This document shows positions 35,857-44,559 of a DNA stretch of 64,000 nucleotides, piece by piece. This stretch comes from Plesiomonas sp051652165. GTDB taxonomy: Bacteria > Pseudomonadota > Gammaproteobacteria > Enterobacterales > CAMTGL01. A program made the position numbers and the translations under genes. The DNA lies in assembly GCF_051652165.1 (NCBI RefSeq), contig NZ_JBOFTR010000016.1:1-64000 (forward strand), given 5' to 3'. Under the pieces are notes generated by a model, which worked only from the letters and a program-made list of their open reading frames with translations, was not told the DNA's origin and did not search any database. How positions within the stretch are numbered: the stretch's first letter is position 1; each line of letters starts with the position of its first letter.

Positions 35857-36765
35857 GTGAAAACAGAAAACTCATCTCATGTTGATGCTTTACCTCCAGC
35901 AACCATGGCTAAAAAGGCTGAGGATGTTGGTGTTTATAAAGCAACTAAAAACCAGAACCACTCCTTTTTACTTGCTATCATGGCAGGTGTTTTTATCTCT
36001 ATTGCCTTTGTTTTTTACACCACCGTTATGACAGGGACCGGCAATGTTGCTTGGGGCTTGGCCAAAATGATGGGGGGTGTTGCTTTTGCTCTAGGTTTAA
36101 TTCTTGTTGTGCTTTGTGGCGGTGAACTTTTTACCTCCACTGTATTAACGTTAGTTGCAAAAGCCAGTAACCGTATCTCTTGGGCTCAGATGTTCAAAAA
36201 TTGGGGTGTGGTATATCTGGGGAATTTCATTGGCGCACTCTTTTTTGTGGGCTTAATCTGGTTTGCCGCTCAACATACTGCAGCAGACGGACAATGGGGT
36301 TTAACCGTACTAAAAACCGCACAGCACAAATTACACCACAATTTTATTCAAGCTGTTGTCTTAGGTATACTCGCTAACTTAATGGTGTGTTTAGCCGTAT
36401 GGATGACTTACGCTGGCCGTTCTGTTACCGATAAAATTCTTGCTATGCTGTTACCTGTTACCATGTTTGTGGCCAGTGGGTTTGAACACAGCATCGCGAA
36501 CATGTTTATGATCCCTATGGGTATTGTGGTACATACCTTTGCCAGCCCAGAATTTTGGGCTAGCATCAATGTTAACCCTGCCCAGTTTGCTGATTTAACT
36601 GTTTCTCATTTTATCTTCAACAATCTTATTCCTGTTACCCTAGGTAATATTATCGGTGGTGCGCTACTGGTCGGAATGATGAACTGGGTTATATTTTTGC
36701 GTGGAGAGAAAGTGTTACCCACCTCTCTACGTACCGCGCTTTCGCAAGAAACACCTCAGAATTAA
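35857..36765 (+). CDS. focA: Formate channel FocA
   Basis: Pentameric inner-membrane channel of the FNT family that moves formate. Six hydrophobic segments and the family signatures are present: GVYKATKN, the first half-helix region FISIAFVFYTT, NLMVCLAVWM and the pore histidine in GFEHSIANMFMIPMG. GTG 35857 (302 residues) is preferred to ATG 35800, because the predicted transcript begins near 35828 and the family aligns from here; the ribosome site is weak. It precedes pflB by 14 bases, the usual focA-pflB operon. Confidence 0.93.
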   Translation: MKTENSSHVDALPPATMAKKAEDVGVYKATKNQNHSFLLAIMAGVFISIAFVFYTTVMTGTGNVAWGLAKMMGGVAFALGLILVVLCGGELFTSTVLTLVAKASNRISWAQMFKNWGVVYLGNFIGALFFVGLIWFAAQHTAADGQWGLTVLKTAQHKLHHNFIQAVVLGILANLMVCLAVWMTYAGRSVTDKILAMLLPVTMFVASGFEHSIANMFMIPMGIVVHTFASPEFWASINVNPAQFADLTVSHFIFNNLIPVTLGNIIGGALLVGMMNWVIFLRGEKVLPTSLRTALSQETPQN

Positions 36766-36779
36766 GGTAGGTATATATA

Positions 36780-39062
36780 ATGACCGAATTAAATCAAAAC
36801 TTTGCTAACGCATGGGAAGGCTTTGCTTCCGGTGAATGGCAACACGCTGTCGACGTACGTGACTTCATTCAGAAGAACTACGCACCGTATGAAGGCGATG
36901 AAGCATTCCTCGCTGGAGCAACGGAAGCGACCACCAAGTTGTGGGATTCTGTCATGGAAGGCATCAAAGAAGAGAACCGTACACACTCGCCGGTTGACTT
37001 TGATACTGACCTACCCTCTACTATCACTTCTCACGGAGCAGGTTACATTGACCAGTCTCTAGAGACTATCGTTGGCCTGCAAACTGATGCCCCTCTGAAG
37101 CGTGCGCTGATTCCATTTGGCGGCATTAAGATGGTTGAAGGTTCTTGCAAAGTTTACGGTCGTGAACTTGACCCAATGGTTAAGAAAATTTTCAGCGAAT
37201 ACCGTAAAACGCATAACCAAGGTGTATTTGATATTTATACGCCTGATATCCTGCGCTGCCGTAAATCAGGCGTACTGACTGGTCTGCCAGATGCGTATGG
37301 CCGTGGCCGTATTATCGGTGACTACCGCCGTGTTGCCCTGTACGGTATCGACTTCCTATTGGCAGACAAATTCGCACAGTTCACTTCCCTGCAAGAGCGC
37401 ATGGAAAACGGCGAAGATCTGCAAATGACCATGCAACTGCGTGAAGAAATTGCAGAACAGCACCGTGCACTGGGTCAAATTAAGCAGATGGCAGCTACCT
37501 ACGGTTGTGATATCTCTGCCCCAGCAAAAACTGCACAAGAAGCGATTCAGTGGACTTACTTCGGCTATCTGGCTGCAGTGAAATCACAAAATGGCGCAGC
37601 AATGTCTCTGGGCCGTACCTCTTCATTCCTCGATATCTACATCGAGCGTGATCTAAAAGCAGGTCTGATCACTGAAGAACAAGCGCAAGAGATGATTGAC
37701 CATTTCGTCATGAAACTGCGTATGGTACGTTTCCTGCGTACACCTGAGTACGATACTCTGTTCTCTGGTGACCCAATCTGGGCAACGGAATCTCTGGCTG
37801 GTATGGGCTTAGATGGCCGTACACTGGTAACAAAGAGCAGCTTCCGCTTCCTGAACACCCTTTACACCATGGGCCCATCTCCAGAGCCGAACATGACCAT
37901 CCTGTGGTCTGAAGCACTGCCAGAAGGCTTTAAGCGTTACTCAGCGAAAGTGTCTATCGATACCTCTTCTCTGCAGTACGAAAACGATGATCTGATGCGT
38001 CCAGACTTCGAATCTGATGACTACGCAATCGCATGTTGCGTATCTCCGATGATCGTTGGTAAGCAAATGCAGTTCTTCGGTGCACGTGCAAACTTGGCAA
38101 AAACCATGCTGTACGCAATCAATGGCGGTATTGATGAAAAACTGAAGATGCAAGTTGGCCCGAAAGAAGCACCAATGACTGATGCTGTTCTTGATTATAC
38201 CAAAGTCATGGATCGCCTAGATCACTTCATGGATTGGCTGGCGAAGCAGTATGTCACTGCACTGAACGTTATCCACTTCATGCACGACAAGTATAGCTAT
38301 GAAGCATCGCTGATGGCGCTGCACGACCGTGACGTAGTTCGTACTATGGCATGTGGTATCGCAGGTCTGTCTGTTGCTGCTGACTCCTTGTCTGCAATTA
38401 AATACGCGAAAGTAAAACCAGTACGTGATGAAGATGGTATCGCTATTGACTTCGAAATCGAAGGCGACTATCCAAAATTTGGTAACAACGATTCACGTGT
38501 AGATGACATCGCTTGTGATCTGGTTGAGAGTTTCATGACCAAAATCCGTGCGCTGAAAACTTACCGTAACGCAATCCCAACTCAGTCAGTTCTGACCATC
38601 ACCTCTAACGTGGTTTATGGTAAGAAAACCGGTAACACACCAGATGGTCGTCGCGCTGGCGCACCGTTCGGTCCAGGTGCTAACCCAATGCACGGCCGTG
38701 ATGAGAAAGGTGCTGTTGCATCACTAACCTCTGTGGCCAAACTGCCATTTGCGCATGCGAAAGACGGTATCTCTTATACCTTCTCTATCGTACCTAACGC
38801 GCTGGGTAAAGACATGGAAGCGCAAAAGCGTAACCTGGTTGGCCTGATGGACGGTTACTTCCACCACGAAGCGAGCATCGAAGGTGGTCAACACCTGAAC
38901 GTGAACGTAATGAACCGTGAAATGCTGCTGGACGCGATGGAAAATCCTGAGAAATATCCTCAGCTGACTATCCGTGTATCGGGTTACGCAGTGCGTTTCA
39001 ACTCGCTGACTAAAGAACAGCAGCAAGACGTGATTACCCGTACCTTCACTCAGTCACTGTAA
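36780..39062 (+). CDS. pflB: Pyruvate formate-lyase
   Basis: Glycyl-radical enzyme that splits pyruvate with CoA into acetyl-CoA and formate under anaerobiosis. Active-site cysteines are C419 and C420 (IACCVSPM) and the radical glycine is G735 (RVSGYAVRF), counting the initiator Met; these equal C418, C419 and G734 of E. coli. 760 residues, full length. AAGGTAGGT lies ahead of ATG 36780. Codon use is strongly biased, typical of a highly expressed gene. It is followed by a strong terminator, then pflA. Confidence 0.98.
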   Translation: MTELNQNFANAWEGFASGEWQHAVDVRDFIQKNYAPYEGDEAFLAGATEATTKLWDSVMEGIKEENRTHSPVDFDTDLPSTITSHGAGYIDQSLETIVGLQTDAPLKRALIPFGGIKMVEGSCKVYGRELDPMVKKIFSEYRKTHNQGVFDIYTPDILRCRKSGVLTGLPDAYGRGRIIGDYRRVALYGIDFLLADKFAQFTSLQERMENGEDLQMTMQLREEIAEQHRALGQIKQMAATYGCDISAPAKTAQEAIQWTYFGYLAAVKSQNGAAMSLGRTSSFLDIYIERDLKAGLITEEQAQEMIDHFVMKLRMVRFLRTPEYDTLFSGDPIWATESLAGMGLDGRTLVTKSSFRFLNTLYTMGPSPEPNMTILWSEALPEGFKRYSAKVSIDTSSLQYENDDLMRPDFESDDYAIACCVSPMIVGKQMQFFGARANLAKTMLYAINGGIDEKLKMQVGPKEAPMTDAVLDYTKVMDRLDHFMDWLAKQYVTALNVIHFMHDKYSYEASLMALHDRDVVRTMACGIAGLSVAADSLSAIKYAKVKPVRDEDGIAIDFEIEGDYPKFGNNDSRVDDIACDLVESFMTKIRALKTYRNAIPTQSVLTITSNVVYGKKTGNTPDGRRAGAPFGPGANPMHGRDEKGAVASLTSVAKLPFAHAKDGISYTFSIVPNALGKDMEAQKRNLVGLMDGYFHHEASIEGGQHLNVNVMNREMLLDAMENPEKYPQLTIRVSGYAVRFNSLTKEQQQDVITRTFTQSL

Positions 39063-39133
39063 TCTTGTTATTCCACGAATAACATTACAAACTGCGTGTA
39101 AATGCGGAAAAATCTGCAAAAATCGCGTAAAAT

Positions 39134-39157
39134 AAAAGGCCCTTCGGGGCCTTTTTT
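39134..39157 (+). terminator. Terminator of pflB
   Basis: AAAAGGCCC, UUCG tetraloop, GGGCCTTTTTT: a textbook intrinsic terminator 70 bases after the stop. Confidence 0.9.
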
Positions 39158-39207
39158 ATTTTAAACAGGCTGCTATTGTTCAGCCTTATGCGGAGTATTA
39201 CCTCGCT

Positions 39208-39948
39208 ATGTCAGTGAAAGGACGTATCCACTCTTTCGAATCCTGCGGTACGGTTGACGGCCCAGGGATCCGCTTCATCGTCTTTATGCAAGGCTGCCTG
39301 ATGCGCTGCCTATACTGCCACAACCGTGACACGTGGGATACCCACGGCGGCAAAGAGGTGACAGTCGATGAAATCATGAATGATTTACGCTCCTACCGCC
39401 ATTTTATGAAAGCCTCAGGTGGCGGTGTGACGGCATCAGGCGGTGAAGCTATTTTGCAAGCTGAGTTTGTGCGTGACCTGTTTCGCGCCTGCCAAGCAGA
39501 AGGGATTCACACCTGTCTAGATACCAACGGTTTTGTTCGCAAAATGGAACCGGTGATCGATGAGCTGCTTGATGCCACCGATCTGGTCATGCTCGATCTC
39601 AAACAAATTAATGATGATATCCACCACAATCTGGTTGGTGTATCAAACAAGCGGGTCTTAGATTTTGCGCAATACTTAGCCAAAATCAATAAAACTACAT
39701 GGATCCGCTATGTGATCGTTCCCGGTTATACCGATGATGAAGCCTCAGCACACCAACTGGGTGAATTTATCAAAGATATGAAAAATATAGAGAAAATTGA
39801 GCTTCTTCCTTACCATGAATTGGGTAAACACAAGTGGGAAGCCATGGGTGAAGAGTACAAGCTGGCCGGTGTAAAACCACCGAAAAAAGAAACACTTGAG
39901 AAAATTAAAACCATTCTTGAAGGTTATGGCCACAAAGTCATGTACTAA
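39208..39948 (+). CDS. pflA: Pyruvate formate-lyase activating enzyme
   Basis: Radical SAM enzyme that abstracts hydrogen from the PflB glycine. The [4Fe-4S] motif is GCLMRCLYCHN (Cys30, 34, 37), and the SAM-binding GGEA motif appears in ASGGGVTASGGEAILQ. 246 residues as in E. coli. It lies after the pflB terminator, so it needs read-through or its own promoter. Followed by a second terminator. Confidence 0.97.
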   Translation: MSVKGRIHSFESCGTVDGPGIRFIVFMQGCLMRCLYCHNRDTWDTHGGKEVTVDEIMNDLRSYRHFMKASGGGVTASGGEAILQAEFVRDLFRACQAEGIHTCLDTNGFVRKMEPVIDELLDATDLVMLDLKQINDDIHHNLVGVSNKRVLDFAQYLAKINKTTWIRYVIVPGYTDDEASAHQLGEFIKDMKNIEKIELLPYHELGKHKWEAMGEEYKLAGVKPPKKETLEKIKTILEGYGHKVMY

Positions 39949-39976
39949 GCTTGCTTTAAGCATACTTCACCTAAAG

Positions 39977-40007
39977 ACCGGCGCATATCATCTGTGCCGG
40001 TTTTTTA
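39977..40007 (+). terminator. Terminator of pflA
   Basis: ACCGGCGCA, seven-base loop, TGTGCCGGT with one G-U, then a run of T. Confidence 0.85.
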
Positions 40008-40009
40008 TT

Positions 40010-40341
40010 ACACCGTATTCAATAAATATTATATCTATAACATATATTCCCTACATTCAAATTTCATAACGCTTCTATGTTTGATCAAAAATTACATTAT
40101 TTTCAAGAAAATAAACTCTTTAAAAACATATTAATCTGTAATTTTAACTAATTTTTAATCACAGAGCATAAGTACTTTACTATTACAGCAATACACTATT
40201 TATTTAAATACACATTATTCTTAAAATTTAGAAATCACTGCATTTACCTGATAGCTAAATTTAAATAGCTAAAGGTAAAATAACATAAAGAGAACTGCAC
40301 GATTAAAATTAATTTAATACAAAATAAATCAGGAAAAAACA
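40010..40341. other. AT-rich upstream region of the HemS-like gene
   Basis: About 330 bases, markedly more AT-rich than the surroundings. I looked for a Fur box (GATAATGATAATCATTATC-type) and found no good match. No gene seen. Confidence 0.5.
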
Positions 40342-41316
40342 ATGAAGAACAACTCGATAAATACAAACACTATAAGCAATCTTGTTTATTCAATAAATGA
40401 AACAAGTCATGCTTTTGGAATAAACAATAAAGAAGCATCGTCATCACATTCATTGAAATTTGCTTTTGATAAAATAAAACACAGTTACAGTTCAAAATCC
40501 AAAGCAGAAGTCATTACTTTTACAGGTAAATCACAACATTCATTTATTAGCGTAAAGGGAAGAATAACCGAACCTGCAGCAAATGGGCATTTACTTTTAA
40601 ATCCAAAAGGTGTTGATTTAAGAATAATTCCAGGGGAAATAGAAAGCTTTGTGCTCGAAAAAAACATAAATACAGATAATAATTATAGAGCTATTTTTTT
40701 AGATAAAAGTCAATCTATTGTTCTTCGTATTAACTTTGAATCAAAAGATGATATTCAAGAAACTATTACTAATATAGAATCGAAAAAAGGGAAATTAAAG
40801 AAAATAAACAGTAACAGTGATGTAGAGGAGTTATGGCGAAATCTCACTGATGTTCATCATTTTTACCCTATGCTACAACAGCTTGAAATAAGCAAGTTAG
40901 ATGCGTTTAGATCTGTTCCAGATGATCTCGCTTATCAAGTTGATACCCATAGTATATGGTCTGTATTAACAGCTCTTCAGCAAAAAAAAGAACACTTTAT
41001 GGCCTTTATTGGAAATAATGCTGTAGTACACGTATATACAGGGCCTGTATTAAAACTAGTGCCAATCAATAATAATAAAATCGTCATTCATGGTAAGACA
41101 TATGAAGGAGAAAAGGCAATTATAAAAATATCTACTAAAGACATCGAACAAGCATGGGTTGTAAATAAAAGATCAGAAAGTGGATATATAACAAGCTTAG
41201 AGTTTTTTGACAAAGATGAAAATCATATCGCACAATTTTATGGTGTGAGAACAGAGGGTTTTAAACAAAGTGAGGTCTGGAATAAAATAATCACAAAACT
41301 TCCAGTAATAATTTAG
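40342..41316 (+). CDS. HemS/HmuS-family haem-binding (haem-degrading) protein, orphan
   Basis: 324-residue protein of the HemS/HmuS/ChuS family, cytoplasmic proteins that bind or degrade imported haem. Two homologous halves are seen. The haem-ligand histidine of Yersinia HemS (His196) corresponds to H172 in LTDVHHFYPML. NPKGVDLRI, GPVLKLVPI, GYITSLEFFD and AQFYGVRTEG match family blocks. The first 40 residues are poorly conserved, so it is a little shorter than the usual 345. AGGAAA precedes ATG 40342. Codon use is strongly A/T-biased compared with pflA and yfbU, and no haem receptor, TonB or ABC transporter gene is nearby. Possible horizontal gain or remnant of a larger locus. Confidence 0.82.
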   Translation: MKNNSINTNTISNLVYSINETSHAFGINNKEASSSHSLKFAFDKIKHSYSSKSKAEVITFTGKSQHSFISVKGRITEPAANGHLLLNPKGVDLRIIPGEIESFVLEKNINTDNNYRAIFLDKSQSIVLRINFESKDDIQETITNIESKKGKLKKINSNSDVEELWRNLTDVHHFYPMLQQLEISKLDAFRSVPDDLAYQVDTHSIWSVLTALQQKKEHFMAFIGNNAVVHVYTGPVLKLVPINNNKIVIHGKTYEGEKAIIKISTKDIEQAWVVNKRSESGYITSLEFFDKDENHIAQFYGVRTEGFKQSEVWNKIITKLPVII

Positions 41317-41471
41317 ATTTATATAAAATAAAATCATACTGCTTATTGAAAAACTCACAACATTAAGGCAGTTTATTTAAAAACAAACTATTTAGGCAAT
41401 TTCCCTGATACTGCTTTCTATTATTCCGTTCTCTTACTCTATTTTTAATAACACGCATCACAATAGATGAT

Positions 41472-41508
41472 AATAAAAAACCCTCGGAAATAGCCTGAGG
41501 GCTTTTTA
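41472..41508. terminator. Bidirectional terminator between the HemS-like gene and yfbU
   Basis: A run, CCCTCGG, short loop, CCTGAGGG, T run. It serves two convergent genes. Confidence 0.75.
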
Positions 41509-41543
41509 TTATCTACAGTAACACTTAAATAATATCGAATGCG

Positions 41544-42044
41544 TTACGCATTCAGCACCTGTGCAATTTCAGCAGCACACAAGTGATACTGGCGCGGGCA
41601 CGCATGCCATACATTCAACATACGCTGATATTTATCCCACATCGGCATCTGGGCATTAAACCCGTGTACAGACGCATCAAACTGCGGGTAACGGCCTTCC
41701 GTTTCTACCAGAAAGCGAACATATCCCAGTAAATGTGGCTCTGTGGCCGCATCAAACCCTAAAAAACTTAAACGGCGTGAATCAATCGGCTGCTGAGTAT
41801 CAGCACTCAAATTATTAAATGATACCTGCAGAGCGTGGTACATCTCCATTGCATCAATAATCGTGCGGCAATCCTCTTCGCTTAGATCACCAAAATGACG
41901 ATCCAACTCCCGCAACTGCAAACCATAACCACACTCAACAATTGTCTGCAAACGACGATAACGCGCGGCATTATTCGGATCCATCATCGCCATCAAATTA
42001 TACTGGTTCGATAAAATCAGACGCTGGGCGTTCGTCATTTCCAT
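41544..42044 (-). CDS. yfbU: YfbU family protein
   Basis: Conserved enterobacterial cytoplasmic protein of 166 residues with no firmly established function. It is close to E. coli YfbU throughout (MEMTNAQRLILSNQYNLM, YRRLQTIVECGYGLQ, QMPMWDKYQRMLNVWHACPRQYH). GGAGAG precedes ATG 42044. It follows yfbV on the same strand after 466 bases, so it probably has its own promoter. Confidence 0.93.
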   Translation of the reverse strand: MEMTNAQRLILSNQYNLMAMMDPNNAARYRRLQTIVECGYGLQLRELDRHFGDLSEEDCRTIIDAMEMYHALQVSFNNLSADTQQPIDSRRLSFLGFDAATEPHLLGYVRFLVETEGRYPQFDASVHGFNAQMPMWDKYQRMLNVWHACPRQYHLCAAEIAQVLNA

Positions 42045-42510
42045 GGTTTGCTCTCCGCATAAGAAAAATAAAAGTTTTGCACCACAACAGTGTATTGCCT
42101 TTATACCGGCTCAAATAACATCAGCCACCGTATTTTCACGTTTTACACGCAAAAATCACCCATCCTGAATAAGCTGTATCGTTTCAGTTTAATAAACTAA
42201 CACTGTGGTCGTGAAAAACATTTCATCCACAAAGTTGTCATAAAATAGCATGGTCATCACATCAGTTTTTTGATTTTAAACACGTTTTGTTTCACAGCCA
42301 GTCGCAAAACAAAACATTCATTGTGATTCAGATCAAAAAATAAAAAGACTTTATTTAAAGGAAAGGATAAAAACCAAAAACAACACAGACCTACTGTCCG
42401 ACAATCAGACCCAGTAAGCCTGTGATATACAACACCACGCCTTAGTATATACCTCAGTACTGCAATATATGCCTTAGCCTAGTTACAACAGCGTAGTTAC
42501 AGCGAATCAG
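42045..42510. other. Intergenic region between yfbV and yfbU
   Basis: 466 AT-rich bases upstream of yfbU (minus). A CRP-like sequence TGTGA-N6-TCAAA lies at 42322-42337. I see no gene and no strong hairpin. Confidence 0.5.
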
Positions 42511-42963
42511 CTACAGCTCATCTAAAATCTGCCATTCGGGTTTTTTAAGTGCACGATTAAGTAGATCTGCTAACTCCTGATAACGGGGATTACCGGCTAC
42601 CGGTAACAGCGCCATCCCACCCGCTTGCATTTTGTGGTAGATATCTCTATACCACTGGGTCAAAGAGGGTGGCAAACGTGTATTTGCCCGTTTCCCTAAC
42701 CACCACAACCCTTGCAACGGCAAACTGAGCGAAAACAGCGCCACGATCACAGCAATCGCCATATTATCGCCACCACCCACAGACATCTGCCATGCCACAC
42801 TGAACACCGCCAATGCCGGCATAAAACGTTGTGCAAACTTCGTTGTTTTGATGATACGAGGCTCAGGAAAAATTATCGCCAAACGCTTCTCTACTGGCCA
42901 TAAATTCATATAGGTTTGCCCATCGCGGAGCAGCTGCATCCAACCTGGATTTACATCACTCAT
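42511..42963 (-). CDS. yfbV: UPF0208 membrane protein YfbV
   Basis: 150-residue inner-membrane protein; E. coli YfbV is reported to help insulate the Ter macrodomain, though its mechanism is unclear. Two hydrophobic segments lie about residues 48-68 and 70-90 (PALAVFSVAWQM and MAIAVIVALFSLSLP). Soluble N terminus with DGQTYMNLWPVEKRLAIIFPEPR. AGGG precedes ATG 42963. Divergent from ackA, as in E. coli. Confidence 0.92.
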   Translation of the reverse strand: MSDVNPGWMQLLRDGQTYMNLWPVEKRLAIIFPEPRIIKTTKFAQRFMPALAVFSVAWQMSVGGGDNMAIAVIVALFSLSLPLQGLWWLGKRANTRLPPSLTQWYRDIYHKMQAGGMALLPVAGNPRYQELADLLNRALKKPEWQILDEL

Positions 42964-43281
42964 ATGCCCTCCGAATCAAAAAAAAGTGCAACGATTAAAC
43001 TATTTAAGTAAAAATTGATTAAAATTAAGCTTATTTATTCAATTTATTTTGTGATTTGCGGTAAGTATCGCTATTCTATGCTCTCACACAAGCATGAACA
43101 GAATGATTCAACCATAGTCGTATATAAAGCAGGTGTCATCTACTTTTCTGTGTCAGATTATCGGAGAAACATACTTTTGCTTAAAACTGAGCACGTTTCC
43201 CAATAATGCACTACGATTTTAGGATTGTACGCGATTTGTTCATGTCATGATCATCCGATTTAGACGTATAGGTACTTTCTC
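42964..43281. other. Divergent promoter region of yfbV and ackA
   Basis: About 320 bases, AT-rich near yfbV. It should contain the ackA promoter. A 63-codon ORF at 43015-43206 has no ribosome site and no recognised domain, so I do not call it. Confidence 0.5.
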
Positions 43282-44484
43282 ATGTCGAGCAAGCTGGTTC
43301 TGGTTTTAAACTGCGGTAGTTCCTCACTGAAGTTCGCCATCATTGATGCAGTAACAGGTGATGAGCATCTCTCTGGTCTGGCCGAGTGTTTTAACCTGCT
43401 GGAAGCCCGTATCAAGTGGAAAATGGACGGTGCAAAACACGAGGCTGAATTGGGTGCAGACGCTGCACACGCAGAAGCACTGAGCTATATCGTGAACACC
43501 ATCCTACCGCAAAAGCCGGAGCTCTCTGCTAACCTGACCGCGATTGGTCATCGTATTGTTCATGGCGGTGAAAGCTTCACTGCTTCTGCTGTGATCAACA
43601 CGAACGTTATCGACGGTATTAAAGCCGCGATTCCTTTTGCGCCGCTACATAACCCAGCCCACTTGATCGGTATTGAAGAAGCACTGAAAGAGTTTCCAAA
43701 TTTGGCAGACAAAAACGTTGCTGTATTTGATACGGCATTCCATCAGACTATGCCACAAGAGGCATACCTGTACGCTCTACCATACAACCTATATACCGAA
43801 CAGCATATTCGCCGTTACGGTGCACACGGTACTAGCCACTTCTATGTTAGCCGTGAAGCTGCAAAAATGCTGAACAAACCAGTAGAAGAGCTGAATGTTA
43901 TCACTTGCCATTTAGGTAATGGTGCTTCTGTTGCTGCTATTCGTAACGGTAAATGTGTTGATACCTCTATGGGTTTAACGCCATTAGAAGGTTTGGTTAT
44001 GGGTACACGTTCAGGTGATATCGATCCTGCTATCGTATTCCACCTGCACGACGCAATGGGCATGTCTGTTGCTGAAATCAACGAAATGCTGACCAAAAAA
44101 TCAGGCCTACTGGGTCTGACCGAAGTGTCTAACGACTGCCGTTACGTTGAAGATAACTACGAAACTGCTGAAAACGCGAAACGTGCTATGGATGTATTCT
44201 GCTACCGTTTAGCAAAATACGTAGCATCTTATGCTGCTGCAATGGAAGGCCGTCTTGACGCTATCATCTTTACGGGTGGTATCGGTGAAAACTCAGCTCT
44301 AGTTCGTGAGCTGACCATGAAGAAACTGGCTGTTCTGGGCTTTGATGTTGATCCAGAAGGCAACCTGAAGGCACGCTTTGGTAAGTCTGGCAACATTGCC
44401 ACTGCCAACAGCCGCCCTGCTCTGGTCATCCCAACCAATGAAGAGCTGGTGATTGCACAAGACGCTGCACGTCTGACTGCATAA
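43282..44484 (+). CDS. ackA: Acetate kinase
   Basis: ASKHA-fold kinase that makes ATP and acetate from acetyl phosphate. Motifs: LVLNCGSSSLKFAI (phosphate 1), HRIVHGGE, CHLGNGASVAAIRNG (phosphate 2), DTSMGLTPLEGLVMGTRSGDIDP and FTGGIGENSA (adenosine). 400 residues, full length. Strongly biased codon use. Followed by a terminator-like hairpin and pta. Confidence 0.98.
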   Translation: MSSKLVLVLNCGSSSLKFAIIDAVTGDEHLSGLAECFNLLEARIKWKMDGAKHEAELGADAAHAEALSYIVNTILPQKPELSANLTAIGHRIVHGGESFTASAVINTNVIDGIKAAIPFAPLHNPAHLIGIEEALKEFPNLADKNVAVFDTAFHQTMPQEAYLYALPYNLYTEQHIRRYGAHGTSHFYVSREAAKMLNKPVEELNVITCHLGNGASVAAIRNGKCVDTSMGLTPLEGLVMGTRSGDIDPAIVFHLHDAMGMSVAEINEMLTKKSGLLGLTEVSNDCRYVEDNYETAENAKRAMDVFCYRLAKYVASYAAAMEGRLDAIIFTGGIGENSALVRELTMKKLAVLGFDVDPEGNLKARFGKSGNIATANSRPALVIPTNEELVIAQDAARLTA

Positions 44485-44496
44485 TCAACGACTTCC

Positions 44497-44527
44497 GCAC
44501 CGTCAGCTCTGCTGGCGGTGCTTTTTT
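44497..44527 (+). terminator. Terminator or attenuator between ackA and pta
   Basis: GCACCGTCAGC, loop TCT, GCTGGCGGTGC (one G-U), then six T. Strong enough to end much of the ackA transcript 33 bases before the pta start. Confidence 0.82.
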
Positions 44528-44559
44528 GCATTCTAGCCCAACCGAATAGAGGTTTAGCC

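Noticed and set aside
40010..40341. Fur box ahead of the HemS-like gene
   Set aside because: AT-rich stretches give only weak partial matches to the Fur consensus.
42228..42260. Pho box near TTGTCAT...GGTCAT upstream of yfbU
   Set aside because: The repeats are 16 bases apart, not the 11 required for PhoB.
43015..43206. 63-codon ORF in the yfbV-ackA promoter region
   Set aside because: No ribosome site, AT-driven composition, overlaps the expected ackA promoter.
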